This document shows positions 22,198-36,300 of a stretch of 64,000 nt of DNA, in pieces. Under the pieces are notes generated by a model. It was given only the letters and a program-made list of their open reading frames with translations, was not told the DNA's origin and ran no database searches. Each line of letters starts with the position of its first letter. Position 1 is the stretch's first letter. A program made the position numbers and the translations under genes. This stretch comes from Sarocladium kiliense. Lineage: Eukaryota > Ascomycota > Sordariomycetes > Hypocreales > Sarocladiaceae. The stretch lies in contig JAUZTG010000024.1 in the NCBI GenBank assembly GCA_030734395.1, positions 248,001 through 312,000 on the forward strand, read 5' to 3'.

Positions 22198-22959
22198 GAT
22201 GGACAGATCGTACTGAAATTCTCATTTCTGCACTTCTGATGGATTTTCGTTCCTTGTCATCAAGGGGAAACGAGAAGTCTTAATGGCATAGGATATGAAG
22301 ATGAGAGGACAGAGATAGAGAAAACAGTTCCCCTCATTTCAAATACGGTGTTAAGTGAAGGAAAAGCAGTCTTGTTACATTCGAAAAGCGGGAAATCTCC
22401 GATGTCGTAGCGACATCGGCTGGGGATAAAGGTCAGTCGTAACAAGAGGAAGATTATTCCCGAGTTGTGAATCGTCACTATCGCCTTCTTTCGTCGGAAG
22501 TGGGCGCCGATACCCACATTGCATTTCTATGCGCAGTCTCGGTTTTCGTCGGTGATCCGCCGAGAGCCCGATAGCAACAAGAGCGCAAGCAATCGTGAAA
22601 ATGGCGTGAGTGAAGATCATTGCAATGAGATACTTGGACATGTTAATCCTTGCGGTGCACAATTAGAGACGACGGACTGGTTCGGGATATCGGAGTAAAA
22701 TGGTAGGATGACAACGGAACATCACGCGCACGGCAACTTATACATGAACGAAAGATAAATTTTCAGCCTATCTGGACCATGGCATCATCTACTTCTCACA
22801 TCTTTTTGCTCCGGTTGTCTTTATCTGCCCTTCTAACACAGAAAAGGGCTCTCCATAGGTGTCAATTGACACCTGCCCAGGAAGGACCTGACACAACGGG
22901 TGAGCAACCAGCTCCAACTCGACGCAGCGTTTGTATCATTCGAATCGTAGCTAGACTGT
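22198..22959. other. Intergenic between MFS and eEF2
   Basis: This 762-nt gap should contain the MFS promoter and the eEF2 3' UTR. Apart from the weak small frame listed at 22375-22641, nothing is recognised. Confidence 0.5.
22375..22641 (-). CDS. Possible small secreted or membrane protein (weak)
   Basis: An 88-codon frame starts MSKYLIAMIFTHAIFTIACALVAIG, described here by its segments MSKYLIAMIF and IACALVAIG: a basic residue followed by a long hydrophobic run, like a signal peptide or a single membrane anchor. The remainder is polar and Arg-rich with no motif or paired cysteines. An in-frame Met lies seven codons upstream, at 22662. It sits between the transporter and eEF2 on the same strand. 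There is no homology I can name, so this may be a chance frame in a promoter region. Confidence 0.22.
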   Translation of the reverse strand: MSKYLIAMIFTHAIFTIACALVAIGLSADHRRKPRLRIEMQCGYRRPLPTKEGDSDDSQLGNNLPLVTTDLYPQPMSLRHRRFPAFRM

Positions 22960-25819
22960 TTACAGCTTGTCGTAGTACTAGGGGTGTTGTTAGCTTCTCT
23001 GAACTTCATGGCACGGTCCAGCTTAGGGGAGGTTTGACTTACGTTCTCGACACCAGGAACGACCTCCTTGATACCCTTGCGCTTGCGCATCTCGGTAACG
23101 ATGGCACCGACCTTGGAAGTAGGGTCGAGGGGAGAGCCACCGGGAAGGACCTGCCAGTGGTCGAAGACGGACTGGGGGAAGGCCTGGCCGGAGGTAGCCT
23201 GACGGAGATCGCCATTGAAGCCGAATGACTCCAGGACGGGGAGGTAGGCCTTGATGTTGAACAGAGGAGTACCGGGACGCTGCTCCTCGTTGAAGACGTG
23301 ACCTCTCCGGCGGGTGAGGACACCATAGACACCACCCATGGCCTGCTCGGGGACCTGAATCTCGACGAGGTACACGGGCTCGAGGAGAGCGGGTGTGGCG
23401 AGGAGAGTAGAGGCGTACAGGACACGACGGGCAGTGGGGATGATCTGACCGCCACCACGGTGAATGGCATCAGCGTGGAGGGTAACATCGAGGATGTTGA
23501 AGCGGATAGAGCGCATGGGCTCCTCAGCAACGGGACCCTCACGGGAAGCCCACTGGAAACCGGAGACAACAGAGTCCTTGATCTCGTTCAGGTACTGAAC
23601 GGCCTTGGTCTGGTCAACAAGCAAGTTGGCGCCAGTGCCATCAGGACCGAAAGTCCAGATCTTACGGGCATCGGTGACATCCCAGTTGAAGTCGTCGGCA
23701 AGAACACGGGCACGGGCCTTGAAATCGTCACGGGCGCTGACCTTGCCATTCTCGATGGCAAGAGAGAGCTCCTCGTCGATGGGCTCGGCAACCATGTACA
23801 GACGGTTGTGCTTGTTGGGAGACTTGGAGAGGGCAGTCATGCTGGACTTCTCGGTGACGGTCTCACGGTACTGGACGACGGGGTCGGAGATGTTGAGCGG
23901 GACACCAGCGTGGTCCTCCTCAAGATCCTTCAAGCAAATCTCGAGGTGAAGCTCACCAGCACCGGCAACAATGTGCTCACCGGAGTCGGAGGTCATGGTC
24001 AGAACGCAAGGATCGGACTTAGAGAGACGCTTGAGACCCTCGACAAGCTTGGGGAGATCCTGGGCGTTCTTGACAGCGACGGAGCGCTGGACGACAGGGG
24101 AGACGGAGAACTTCATGACCTTGAGGTTGTGGGCGGTCTCGCTGGTGGTAAGGGTACCAGACTTGAGCAGGAACTGATCAATACCAACCAGACCGACAAT
24201 GTTACCGGCGGGCATATCATCGATAGGCTCGACCTTGCCACCCATCATCAGGACGGTACGCTGGATAGCCTTGATGAAGAGATCCTCCTTCTTGCCAGGG
24301 GTGTAGTTGGGACCCTGGATACGGACCTTGAGACCGGAGCGGACAGTACCCGAGAAGACACGACCAAAGGCGTAGAAACGACCCTTATCGGAGGTGGGAA
24401 CCATCTTGGAGACGTAGAGCATGAGAGGAGCCTTGGGGTCGCAGTCACGGATACCAATGGCAACCTCATCGTCCATGGGACCCTCGTAGAGGGTCTCAGC
24501 ACGGTAGCTCTGGGCGGTGACGGGAGAAGGAAGGTGCAGAATCATCATCTCAAGAAGAGAGTCAGCGGCGGGAAGGAAAGTACGCATAACAGCCTTGAGG
24601 AGCTGCTTGCCCTCCTTTTGGCGGTCGTCAGCGCTGAGCTTAAGCTGCAGCTTGTCGAGGAGAGTGGCGATCTCGTCCTTCTTGAAGTCCATGACGGCGT
24701 GGAAGATCTTGAAGATGGGGTCCAGGATGAACTGGTTGAAGGCACGCTCAAGCTGCTTGCCCTCGTAGGTGCTCTTGGTGGTCCACTTCTTGGTGTGAGG
24801 GTTGAAGAAGTTGTCGCCCTATTGATTCGGTCAGTCAATGATCTTGTTGGGTCAAGGACGCATGCATGGCTTACCCAAAGACGCTCCATCATCTTGTTCT
24901 TGTCAACACCGAACTTCTTGGCGTAGCGAACGGCGAACTGGCGGACAGTGAAGGCCCAGCCGTGGAGACCGGAACCGAAAGCGACGGTGCCCTTGTAAGG
25001 GTAGACCTGGACATCACCGAGTGCCTTGTCAAGGTAGGTGGAGATAATGACGTTGACGGACTCGATGGTACGAGAGAAAGACTGGTACAGATCCTCCTTG
25101 GAAACCTGAAGCTCGAGAAGAGCACGGTCGACCTTGTTGATAATGATGACGGGCTTGATACGCTCACCGAGAGCCTGACGCAGGACAGTCTCGGTCTGGA
25201 CGCACACACCCTCAACGGTGTCGACGACAACGAGAGCACCGTCAGTGACACGGAGGGCAGCAGTGACCTCAGAAGAGAAATCAACGTGACCGGGGGAGTC
25301 GATGAGGTTGATCAGGAAGTCCTGGCCGTCGGTCTTCTGGCCAACGATATCCTTGATATCCTCGGGGTCGTCGAGGTGACCGTACAGAGAGATAGCGGTA
25401 GACTTGATGGTAATACCACGCTCCTGCTCATCGGCACGAGTATCGGTGGCACGAGCATCACCAGCCTTCGCGGTGGAGATGATACCGGCCTTGGCGAGAA
25501 GGGAGTCGGTCAGGGTAGACTTGCCGTGATCGACGTGGGCAATAACGGACATGTTACGGACATTGCTGGGCTTGTCCATGAGGGCCCGGACCTCGTCGAC
25601 GGTGAAGCTATTAAGGAGACATATGTTAGCATTGCTGAAGCGCACAAGGCACGATGAGGTTGTACCGGGCGGGGTACAGAATGGTCGACGATCGCAGCCA
25701 AAGCCAATATGCGCATGCGCGGGCGCAGAAAAGTCAGAGGACGAAGCATCTCGCGATGGCTCTGATCCGCAACCGACGACGAACTGGAGATGTAGAGGAT
25801 TTTGGACTCACTTGACCAT
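22960..25819 (-). CDS. eEF2: Translation elongation factor 2
   Basis: Four exons (25819-25812, 25607-24875, 24818-23043, 22977-22960) give 844 aa, the standard eEF2 length. This GTPase drives translocation of peptidyl-tRNA on the ribosome. The first coding exon is 8 nt (MVN with the next exon) and the last is 18 nt, coding YYDKL and stop. The G1 motif AHVDHGKST, G3 DSPGHVDF and G4 NKVD are visible. The switch region has RGITIKST. Domain IV has DVTLHADAIHRGGGQI; the second His in this loop is the site of diphthamide. Strong codon bias gives long open frames on the opposite strand, up to 542 codons, which are not genes. Intron 1 (25811-25608, 204 nt) follows the start codon closely, as is common in highly expressed fungal genes. 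Confidence 0.98.
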
Positions 25820-27361
25820 CTTGGCGGTTTAGGTGCTGGGACCTGGGTAACTTTTGAAAATTTGGTAGGTTGGCGTTGATGCCGTTTGGGAGAGCGGGGT
25901 TGCAGCTTTTTCTGAGCCCCGCGGTGGGATGTTGCTCGAACTGCTCACGAAGATTGAGTCGTGGGCAAGGAAAAGCTGACGATGAAAAGAGGAAGAGACA
26001 GCGATGGATTTATCACTGTCACTGTCCTCAGAAGCACGTCCCTTTGGGTATGGAGAGTGAAGGATGGGAAGGTTTTGGGGGGTGGGAGTGGGAGGAAGAG
26101 AAAAAAAGGCGAGGAGGTGGAGTGGTGGTGGTCGAGGTCAATCCACGGTGGAGGGGCGACGGACAAATCTGTCTGTGGCCTGGGTTGTGGGCGCTTCTCG
26201 CGATGGATGGGACGGACGGGCACTCACTGTAGCAGCACTAGCCGGCTCTAAGCATAGCACCGTCGGAGCCTGCTCGCTCACTGCAGTAACACCATGGCCA
26301 CAGGAAGCTCTCGCAAAAGCCTGGAGGGGTAAGGGTACCTCTGGGACCAGGTAGCACCCCGCTACGAGAGCTGAGTATCGAACGTCAGTGGTTGGTTCAC
26401 AGTGGTTGGCCCGGTGCGTAGCGGGGCAGCTTGGGCCGTAGCAGAAAAATCGGGCAGGTGGGGCAGCAACATCAGCATCACAACCCCGCCACAGGAATCC
26501 AAAGTGCCTCACCATCGCTGGAAAGGTACTTGGTGCTGAGGTACCTTGCCTACAGGCTCCTCTCATTGCATTACATTACATGACATTACCCTGATCCAAC
26601 AAGCATCATCCTTTTTTCACCAGACGATTCATCTATGACTCCTTGTACCGAGCATAGACTGGCTGAATGATCACTGCTCCTGTCACTTCCAAGCACCATC
26701 CGGAGCTTCCACTCATCCTGAGACTCAAAGTGGGAGGGCGGCACCGCTTTTTTCTCCTTCGTTCCGCCACCCCCTCAACACCAAAACCAATCCGAAGCAA
26801 GGGCAAAAACCCTCGTCCATTCACAACAGAGCACTACCCTACACACCCTCCTACTTCGCCCAAGATCTGAGTTCTCAGCGAAAGACATCTGGTCGCCATT
26901 CGCCGGCTTGGTCAGCATGAGTGACTCTTAGAAAATACCTGAAGTCGTAAGCAAGAGCCAACGCTTGCCAGCTCCTTGTTGCTCATGCATCCAGGGTCGA
27001 ATTTCCGCATGTACCCGGGGTCCAGCCATGTTTCCAGGCGTTATGCAGATCATCGCCACATCCCAGTCACTCTGCCACATCATACCGCACACAAGCTAAA
27101 CCACACTCCGGGTCACATAATCATACCTCCATGGAAACTGACCAACATAAGCATCTTCTTCCCCTTGGCCCTGCATCTACGACTCACTTGCTCGAGCAGC
27201 AAAGATTACACGCCTTTAGAAACCACGGGCCAGAATTACTATATGATTAGAAATGTATGAATGGCAACGCTAGGTATGACTGTTGATAATATGCAATGCC
27301 GTGGTAATAGAACTCTTAACTCCGGACACCTCACCCGTCCCCGGGTGACTCAAATGCCAAC
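25820..27361. promoter_or_regulatory. eEF2 upstream region and CSF1 3' flank (1.5 kb)
   Basis: Contains the eEF2 promoter and 5' UTR near 25820 and the 3' flank of CSF1 near 27361. The ORFs in this stretch are short and unsupported. I see a short imperfect ATTAC repeat near 26569-26589. No specific transcription factor site is claimed. Confidence 0.5.
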
Positions 27362-30300
27362 CTATGACGAACCCAAGATCCTCGAGTACGCATCCTCCAC
27401 CTCCCCAGCAAGCTCCAGCAGTGACACGATCACAATCTGGTGCGTCAGGTTTGGCAGCCTCTCGCGGTGCAGACCGATCCACTCCAGTGGTGGCGTCGCT
27501 TCTCCCATGTCTCGGAGCTGTGGTGTTTCGATTACAGCGGGCACCAGCGCTGTGTAATCGTACTTGCTCTGCGGCACATTGACTTCTGCCGTAATCTTCT
27601 GCTGTTCACCACCTGTACCAGCCTCGCCCTCACCGCGCCCCTCTGGCACACCTGTAATCTTGACAGCCGTCATGTTTGGCAGCTCTCGCCCCCAGACTTG
27701 CTCCAGAGCCGTGGCATGCTTTGCCCACATGTTCCGGATGTAGCTGATTCGCGAGTAGTTCCACCCAACTTCAACCTTACCCTCGAACGCACTCTTGAAT
27801 ATGTAGTCGATATGTTTACTTTGTGGCGTCTGCCACGTCTCCATCACAGCCGAAACCTGAGGAACCTTGAGGATGGTCCCACCCCGCGAGCCCGTTGCTC
27901 TTTCCACGACGTTTTCGACTGATATCTCGTTGAGCGTCTTCGGAGCCTCGGCGTTCCTCACACCCGCAAGACCGATCCGTAGCTGACCCAATGTCATGCG
28001 GAGAATGCTGTGTACGCGAGAGTTCTCCACACTGGCCGCAAAACGTGCGTACGCATTGAGGGCTTCTATCTTGAACACCTGGTGATCTGAGAATGTGCTG
28101 GGAAAGACTCCAAGATTTAAAGCCTTCAGTGTGACGACTACATCTGTGTCGAGAGAAATTGGTGCTTTGGACTGTCCCTCCGCCTCCGGCAATTTCGACG
28201 GCGATGGGGACGTAAGGGCCAAGTTGCGAGTTGCATTCGACTTTCGCTTCATGAACTTCTCAATCTCTTTGAGAGATCTCTCGAAATCCTCTTTCCTCTC
28301 CTTATGAAGCTTTAAGAACGCTTGGTAGAGAGCCACAGCTTGAGCGGTGGAAGTTGTTGTACCAAAAGCCTGTACAGCTTCTCCATCAAATATGGCGACC
28401 AGCCGGTCTCCGCGCCCCTCTCTTCCTTCACGCACATTGTACATGAGCATCTCCAGTCGAGTAATGTCCGCGATGAGGAAGGCTTGGTAATCAAATGCAG
28501 CCTTGATTCGGAAAGCGTTGAATCCGATTGAGGCTTGTACCAGTGGCGTCTTATTCAATGCCTCCTCTCGTTGCGGCCACTGTATAGATGTCCGCAGCCT
28601 GAAATTTGACAGCGCAACGAACCCACTGAGTCGTCCAGTGCAGTCGACGCCGACCTTGTCGAATCCGAGGCAGAGGTTCTGCTCCCAATCTGAAGTCTTC
28701 TTCGATGACACCCAGAAATCTGTGATGGCAAACACCGACTTTCCGATGGCCTGCCCCATGTCGACACTAACATCAAGCGCCGCGATCGAGATGGTGGCCG
28801 TCCAAGGGAACGCTGCCGTAGCGGCCACCTCCTGATAGCGCTGCACCAGATGCCCTTGAGATGTTTCGGTTTGCATTTTTGGCACTGGGGTAGTGCTTGC
28901 GTGTCGCATGTCCTTGGGATACCAAATTTCGCGGAAAAGCAAAAAGTCCTGGACCTGCCGCGCATTGACAGAAACTTTCATCGGACTGACATTGAGGATA
29001 GCCGAAACACCGCTTGTGCCACTGACGTGCTTGCTGTTCATAAACGATAAGGTGATTGAGTCGATATCGATGTTTCCAGTACGCTCGCGAGAGTACACAT
29101 GCTGTACAGAAGCTTGCAGCTGGGTAAAGGCTCCGGAGATGGCAAAGAAATTGCCATGTTCTTGGGACGTGACAGTATTCGCGGTGAAGTAAATATTATC
29201 AAAGCAGGTCGTGGCCGCAACACGAGCTATGGGTTGACAGCTCAGAGAGAATTCTTGCCGGCAAATACGAAGGCCCAGGTTAAGCTTCATGCGACCCAAT
29301 ACAGCACTGGGGTCAGCTGTGAGAATGTTCTCCTCATCTCCGGTCTTTTCGGGCTTCAGTCTTGGATGGCCCGTCTCTTCTGTCTCATCACTGACGACCT
29401 CTTTGACGCTGGACAGGATGTCCATAACAAGCGGCACAACTGAGGGGTAGAGGATGTTGCTAGACGCAGCAATCTTAATCTCACCGTAGAGCGTGGGATC
29501 ATCACGCCCATTGTCCCGATACTCGACTTTCCAAGCCAGTCCAGGACTGTGCAGTACGGCAGCACTTCCCGAATCGTCTGCACTGAATTGCCCGTATTTG
29601 CCCGTTGGCAAGGGTCGGACCTCCCTTGAGTCTTTCCGACCGTGGACTCTTTTGCCGGAGACATGCACCACAGCACCAGCGAAGTCAGCATCGACAAGGA
29701 TGCTCTCTAGCCTTCTGTTGCCCAATATACTTCTTTGGCGTTCCAAGGATGGCTTCTCAACCCCAGCGCCTCGTGCCGGCATCGTTGGAACGCTCCATTC
29801 TGCGGCAGCCTCTTGTGCGTTTTTGGCGGACAAAGATATCGAATCCACGAGATTCGCAGCAGGGACAATGAACGCGGAGGTGAGTCGAAGATCAAGAGAT
29901 TGTCCAACAGCTTGGAAGGCTAGCCTGCGTGTTTCTGGGCTGGAGATGTAAGCGATGTTGAAAATGACCTCCGGGAGCAAAGCTGAATGGAGTGAACGGA
30001 TGTTCTTGTCTTGCCCAGGTGGAACGGTCTGAAGCTGGAAGTTTTCGATTGTCAACCTGGCAGACTTCCTCGTACGCGTCCCGAACTCAATGAGCTGGAT
30101 TGCCATGACAAGATCTTCTTTGTTGATGTCTGGACTGTCTTCGTCTGCAACATTCCAGCAAAGCTGAATATTGCGCAGCTCAAAGTGGTAGATGACTGAT
30201 GCAAGAACGGAGTCCAGGATGTCTGTGTCGTCTGCCTCTTCTTCGTCGTTCAATGTGATCTTGGGCCGAGATTGTCGCAACTTTCTCAGGTAATCCAACT

Positions 30301-33300
30301 CTCGTGAGGTGTCGAGATCCCTCATCTTGTCATTGAGATATGCCAGAACGCCAACGAGCGTCGATATAGTCTTTGGGGACAGATCGACAGTGAGATCATC
30401 ACTCTTGAAATTGAATGACCATTCTTCCTTCCCGTCTGAGCTGATTCGCGAGCTGGCCGAACAGGTGATTCCTGCCCCGAGGCTGCCACATGATCTCAAG
30501 TTGCTTGTGGTGCCCTTCCTAATATCGACACCAATGTGTTTGAGATTGAGGTGGATCTCAGGATAAGACAGAACCGGGCCCTTGGATTCGTGTCGATTTG
30601 ATGCTTGCAAGTAGAGTCGATCGAGGCCGAAGACTACCTGCGCTGTCGGCTCCATATCGGACTTTAAGGCGGTCCTGGCAGACACTTGCAACCCAGCGAA
30701 AACCAGCCTCACATTATAAACAAGTGTGAGTTTCACTTCGTCAGACAGAGATGTAGTCTTGTTGTCCGATTCAAAAACCTCGGAGATATGGCCCTGAATT
30801 GCTTTGCTCTGTTGTTGGATTTCCTCGATGGCACTGGCCACCTGTGGGCGGTTGAGGGCAGACAGGAGGCTGTAGACTGCTGATGCGTCAAGATGGACGA
30901 CCTCTAGCGAAGACAACACAGTAATCATTCGCTCAGTGGAAGTCTTGTGTAGAGTGACCCGTCCATTCGTTGGTGGAATCTGCAATAGTGAGATCCGGCG
31001 AGGTTCGTTGCGTACGTTGATCTGCATTTCGTGCGCATTCTCCTTGACGTCAAAGTCGAAAATAATCTCGCTTCCTTCGTTCGCCGCACAGGCTGCCCTG
31101 GCAACGTCACCAGTGATCTTCCATGTTAGTGACTGGAGCAGCGGGACTGTGATGGTGTAGCTATCCATGAACAGCGCCACGTCGACCTTGAGCTGAGGAG
31201 ATTCTTTGAGTGTCGCATTTGGTTCCTCAACGTGGGCCGAGCTCGATGGAAGCTCCTTGGAAAGGCTGTGTAATTGCGAAAGCTCGTCGCGGCAGACCAG
31301 GTCGGCAACCTCAAGTAAGACCAAAGGATCCTGCTTGATAGCAATAGAAAGATCTCGACTACTGGCCGTGGCTTTTATGACACGCAAGGGCCGCTCCAAT
31401 TGGCTGATCATCTCGTGTGATATGAAAATACTGGGGCTTCGGAGTTGGCACATGCCCAACGTTTGGTTATGACCTCGTATTCTGTAGGTGACAGCGTTAC
31501 AGTTTGTCATGAGACTCTGGCAATTTGCGCCGTCCTCAGTTCGAAAAACCAAGACAGATGCTCTCAGCCCGTCACTGAGATGTGTTGCGACAAGATTGAT
31601 GGTTTCAATCTCAATAGATCCAGTAGCGAGCTGGAAAACGACCTGGACTGCGCTTTCCTCTGTTGCTTGCCGTTCGACTGGCTTGTCCTTTTCTGATGGT
31701 GATTCAGATGTTTGTGCTTTGTTGCGGTTGTACAGACGGAGAATGTCCTCTGCAAGCTCGCAAAGCTCCCAGTTCAGATTTGCGGCAGCTTCTTCACAAT
31801 CCACGTTAACGACCATCAATGCAGATGTCGCCATCCGCACATCTGGAGCGATCTCGCCGTCGGCATGATGCTTTCTTTCAGCCCGAGCTGTCAGGTTTAT
31901 AAGGCCAATCTTGTTGGCCTTCGGACCAGGGTCGACGACAACCTGGAGATTGCCAAGCCTGAATGTTGCAATCTGCTTGCGTGCGATCTTGGACGTTTCG
32001 TCAGAAGCAGAAGACCGGCCGAAGACGTTTTGCAGCAGGACAGAGTGACCAGGATCATCAAGATCCCAGCTGCGCCAGTTTTGAAAGGCAGTCACAAAGT
32101 GCTTGGCAGCATCTGGAGGCGTCAACGGCTGCTGATCCCAACACTCGGAAACCAAGCGGTTCTTGGTCTCCGAGTCCATCCTGTGCCAAATCTGGCGGAG
32201 ACGCATCATCATCTTCCAGGAGTCAACAGTTCGCATGTGTCCTTGAGCGGACCGCAAAACTGCTGATGGTCTGACGAGGAAAAACGGGTCATTGATTGAG
32301 TTTCCATGTTGTAGAACCTGATGAGTGAAAAACTGCAGGCGACTGGATTTGCGGGCGATTGTAGTTGAGAAAAGGTGACCAAGTTCGTCTGCAATATGCC
32401 CAGTGCGATGGATGAGAGACGCGAGGTATTCAAGTTTGCCAGAAGCTGTGCTTCCCGCAACAGACCCTATATCAATGTCGAGCGATTGAATGTCTTTGGT
32501 GCCAAGAGATACCATTACCTCTTCAACTTGTGCCATGAATGCTGCTTGAGGTTGTTGCAAAGACGATATGCGTTCCGATGCAGACAGTTCGACAGACTTG
32601 AGTCGAAGATGAAGTGAGGTTCTCGAGTCCTCCACGATGCCACTTTCCGTCTCTTCCTGATCCTTTGCTGTGCGGAGAATGAGGGCAACTTGGTTGATCG
32701 AAAGATCATATTGATCTTGTTCCTCTTCTGACGGATCAGGTGAATCTAAATTGGAGCTGTTAAGGAAGCGTAGATTGGCTTGGGGGAGCCTGACCATGAT
32801 GTCAGTGATCTTGCCGTTTACGTGAGCTGCCTTCTGGGCATCGAAGATCTCCTCGATGGTATCAACTTGGAGTGAGTCCAGTAAGTCTTCAGGTCCATCT
32901 GGCTGCATGATATCCAATAGATGGGTAGCGTATCTGACTGCCGTTGGACTAATGACTGCCGATATACCGGTAGGGAACTCGAAGACGATGCTAGTATGGG
33001 CGTGCTCTTCGCTCAAGTTTGCCGGGTCAATGTCGTCCAATGCCGCAGGATTGCTCGATGCGGAGTCGGAGTTCGAGTCCTCTGCATTCTCAAGAGGTAC
33101 ATTGTCACTGTCCGGCTGAACGTCTTCAAGATGGAAATGCGGTGCGAAGTACTGGCTGGAGAATGCCACGGAAGAGTGATTGGGGACCTGCTCCCCATTC
33201 ACACTGTAGTAAGCGGAATGCCTGTCAGTTGACGGCGATACTTCGCGCTGTGAGATCCCAAGTCGCGGATTGTCAGTGCCCCCCACAGATGAAGTCAGGT

Positions 33301-36300
33301 CGGCCTGATCATGGCGTCGAGAGAGCTTGCGGCGGCTGCTTGACGTGCTGGTACTCTGGAGAGAAAGGAAGGAACTTTGCCGCGCCAGACGCCGAGAACG
33401 GTGGGATGTAGTGATGCTGGAGTTGGAAGCTTCATCCATGGCTTCCACTTCGTTCGCAGGGTGGGGAGGTGGAGGAGCGCACTGGGCAGGCGGATCGACG
33501 GGGTCCGGGACGAACTCTCCAAGATACTCAGGAATCAAGAGGAATGGAGTCCGATGAGTTCTTTGGTCTTCCCGACGAACCAGTTCTTGCTGCAACGAAC
33601 GAGCTTCAGAGAAATGAAATTTTCTTCCGATCATGGAGATGTGAATGTCACTCTTCAGAAATGCTTCGGTATCGACAGGGTGCCGAGATTTGTGTCTGAT
33701 GGCAGATTCGGTGTTTACGCAGGACAGCTGAAGATTTGGGATGTTGACGTTTGCCCGCTTAGAGTAATGGGATCGTGCCCAGTCATTGCTGTTAACTGTG
33801 ATGGTATCCGACGATAGAAGGAAGGCCCCTTCATCGACATGAAGCCAAAGTTTGATAGACTGGACCTCCAGGGCAATGAAAGTAATATCATCGAAGACCA
33901 GAGATGAATATGGCACGAGGGCGTTCTCCACGTCGTCAAACATGAAGCCGAAGGCTGAACCGCTTTTGGCGAGGGCGTGAACAAATTCACCCGTACATTC
34001 GCCCTGTAATGCTCCGACGGAAACGTCCCAGTTGCAAAGATAAGTTGGCTCCGTAGGTGGCAAGCCAAACAATCTGTGACCAAAGACACGAATGCCATCG
34101 ATGAACAACTGAGTATTCGAAGACGCCATATTCGGAGACTCTAAGCCGCCTTCCAAGCTTCCCAACGAAAGGCTTAGTGGGCTAAGGTCGAGTTCGAGGT
34201 CCATGTAGTAGTTGGTGAAACGCAAGTCAACGGACAAGCTCGCCAGCTCAAACTGGACATACTGAGCAGCCGAATATAAATTCGACGGCAGCATAACCCT
34301 TGGATCATCAGCTTTGATGCTGAGAATGACGTCTAGATCGTTCGATTTCTTGTGAGGCGGCCGCGTGAGGTCTTGCGCCTCGGGATTTGTTTCTTCCATC
34401 CGACGCGTCTCTTGGTATTCATCCAGAGTGCGAAAGTGGACGTGGTCGCCAAAGTAATTGTCCTTTAGCAGTAGGAAGTAGCGGATGACAAAGCCGTACA
34501 TGTAGGCGTATGGTGACTGCCCGTGAACATTCAGAATGAGTGTATCTGTGTTGGCTGGTGATGTGGCTGCATTGTAATTGTAGCTTCCATCGACGAGTAA
34601 GGTGTCAACATGACCCAGCTCTCCGGACTTCAGGAAAGCGGCCTGCGTGTTCCACTGAGGCGTTCGTAAGCCAAGATCAAGAGACTCAGCTCGAATGTCA
34701 AAGGGTATCGCGTTCTTGTTTGGGCGATATTTGTCAATCGGCACTTTTGCTTTCGCGAAGAACTGCGGGCTGACAACTGTCAGGTAGGCATTTTCCTCAA
34801 AAGCTGTCGCCTTATCAATGATATTGGCATCATTGACATTGAAGTACAGTGACAGATCCTCCAAGTCTAGGTTCAGATGGTATTGGAACGGCGTGAACGT
34901 AAGATAGTCAGCAGGCGGCCCCGTAGACCAGTCATCAACCAGATCCACAAGCAGGAAAATGTGGTCGCGTAGGAGGTACAGTTGCAAGTCTTTTGACTTG
35001 ATGTCAAATTGCCAGTTCCTTAAGGAATTCCACGATAAGGGGTTGGACAGATCGCACGAAATCTTTTGGGGACCCGAGCGCCACAGAAGATCATGATTAA
35101 CGCTGCTCCAGAGTTCAGAGCTCGGAAGATCGATAAGACATGTGTTCTGATAGCCTTGCGATGTAGCGAACATGTCCATGGAGTATGCCACGGTAGAGTT
35201 CGAGGGGATTTTGAGCTCAAGCCAACCCGCAGGCCGTAGCTCGTTCGCATCTCCTCTGGCTTTCTTTTTGTTTCGGTTGCGTTGCTTGCGTCTGTTAGGT
35301 TTCTCATGCTTAATGGACGGTGCTTTGCCCCTCCAACGCCAATTCTTAGACTCCTCCCTGATAGGGATTCGGCACGTCACTGAGTCGTCCAGCTCGACAA
35401 GCAGCTTGAACTGCGTAGGAGCTCTCCATGCACCTTCGGGCAGTGAACCTGTGGGAACTGCGTCCTTCGACAGACCCGGTACGAAAACACGCTGAAGATC
35501 GGCACGCTGACGGTCTGCCCACGGCCCATAGTTAAGAGTTCCCCCGTTGACGGAAAGATGCATGCCCCAAGCCGGAGGTTCTGCTCCATTGATGTTGTTG
35601 CATCGCGAAGTGCGATAGTTTGTTGTCTGGACCTTACCAACAACATCCCAATACACGGTCAAGATTGCAGATGGACAATCCATCACGGTCGAGACAGCTC
35701 CATATTCAATGGAACCCCATCTGGCTTTGTCGTCCTGGTCTTTGTCGTCGATGTATCGTGACAAGCCTTGCCAATGACCCGACCCAGGTACTTGAGGCAA
35801 ACCATTGCCCTGTGTTGACCGTGAATCTACATCCACAGACTCGACCGATCGTCTCCAAGTTGGGACCAGGTTTCGTAACGTGCCTAAAGCTCTTCGACGA
35901 TGGCGGTGAAAGAGATTCCTTTTCGGTGCTGGGTCTGGCTCTGCACCATCCGTGGTTTCCCTGGTCGCTCGAGTGACCTGGTCTTCCTTGTATTCTTCGT
36001 TCTCTTTCATTTCAACCACCGGGTGAGTGAACTCCACTTTGAAGACCTGCCTATAGGGATCGGAAGTCGTTGTCTTAGAGGCATCAATATCGGCAGCTAC
36101 ACCTTCCGCTTGCACGATCAGAATTGCCTTGGTATTCTCATTGCCCATAACAGCCGCAGCTTTGTGGCAGTGGACGTGGATCGGAAAAAATTGTAACATG
36201 AATGGGAGCTCGGACGGCTTTTCCGCAGACCCTTCTGCCCCCTCGATGCTTTGCGAAGCTGTGCTGGTTCGTTCAGGGACGATCGGGGGAAAGACGTGGT

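Noticed and set aside
23298..24926. 542-codon open frame opposite eEF2
   Set aside because: It mirrors the third exon of eEF2 and arises from the strong codon bias of that gene. The predicted protein is Leu/Asp/Gly-rich with no motif.
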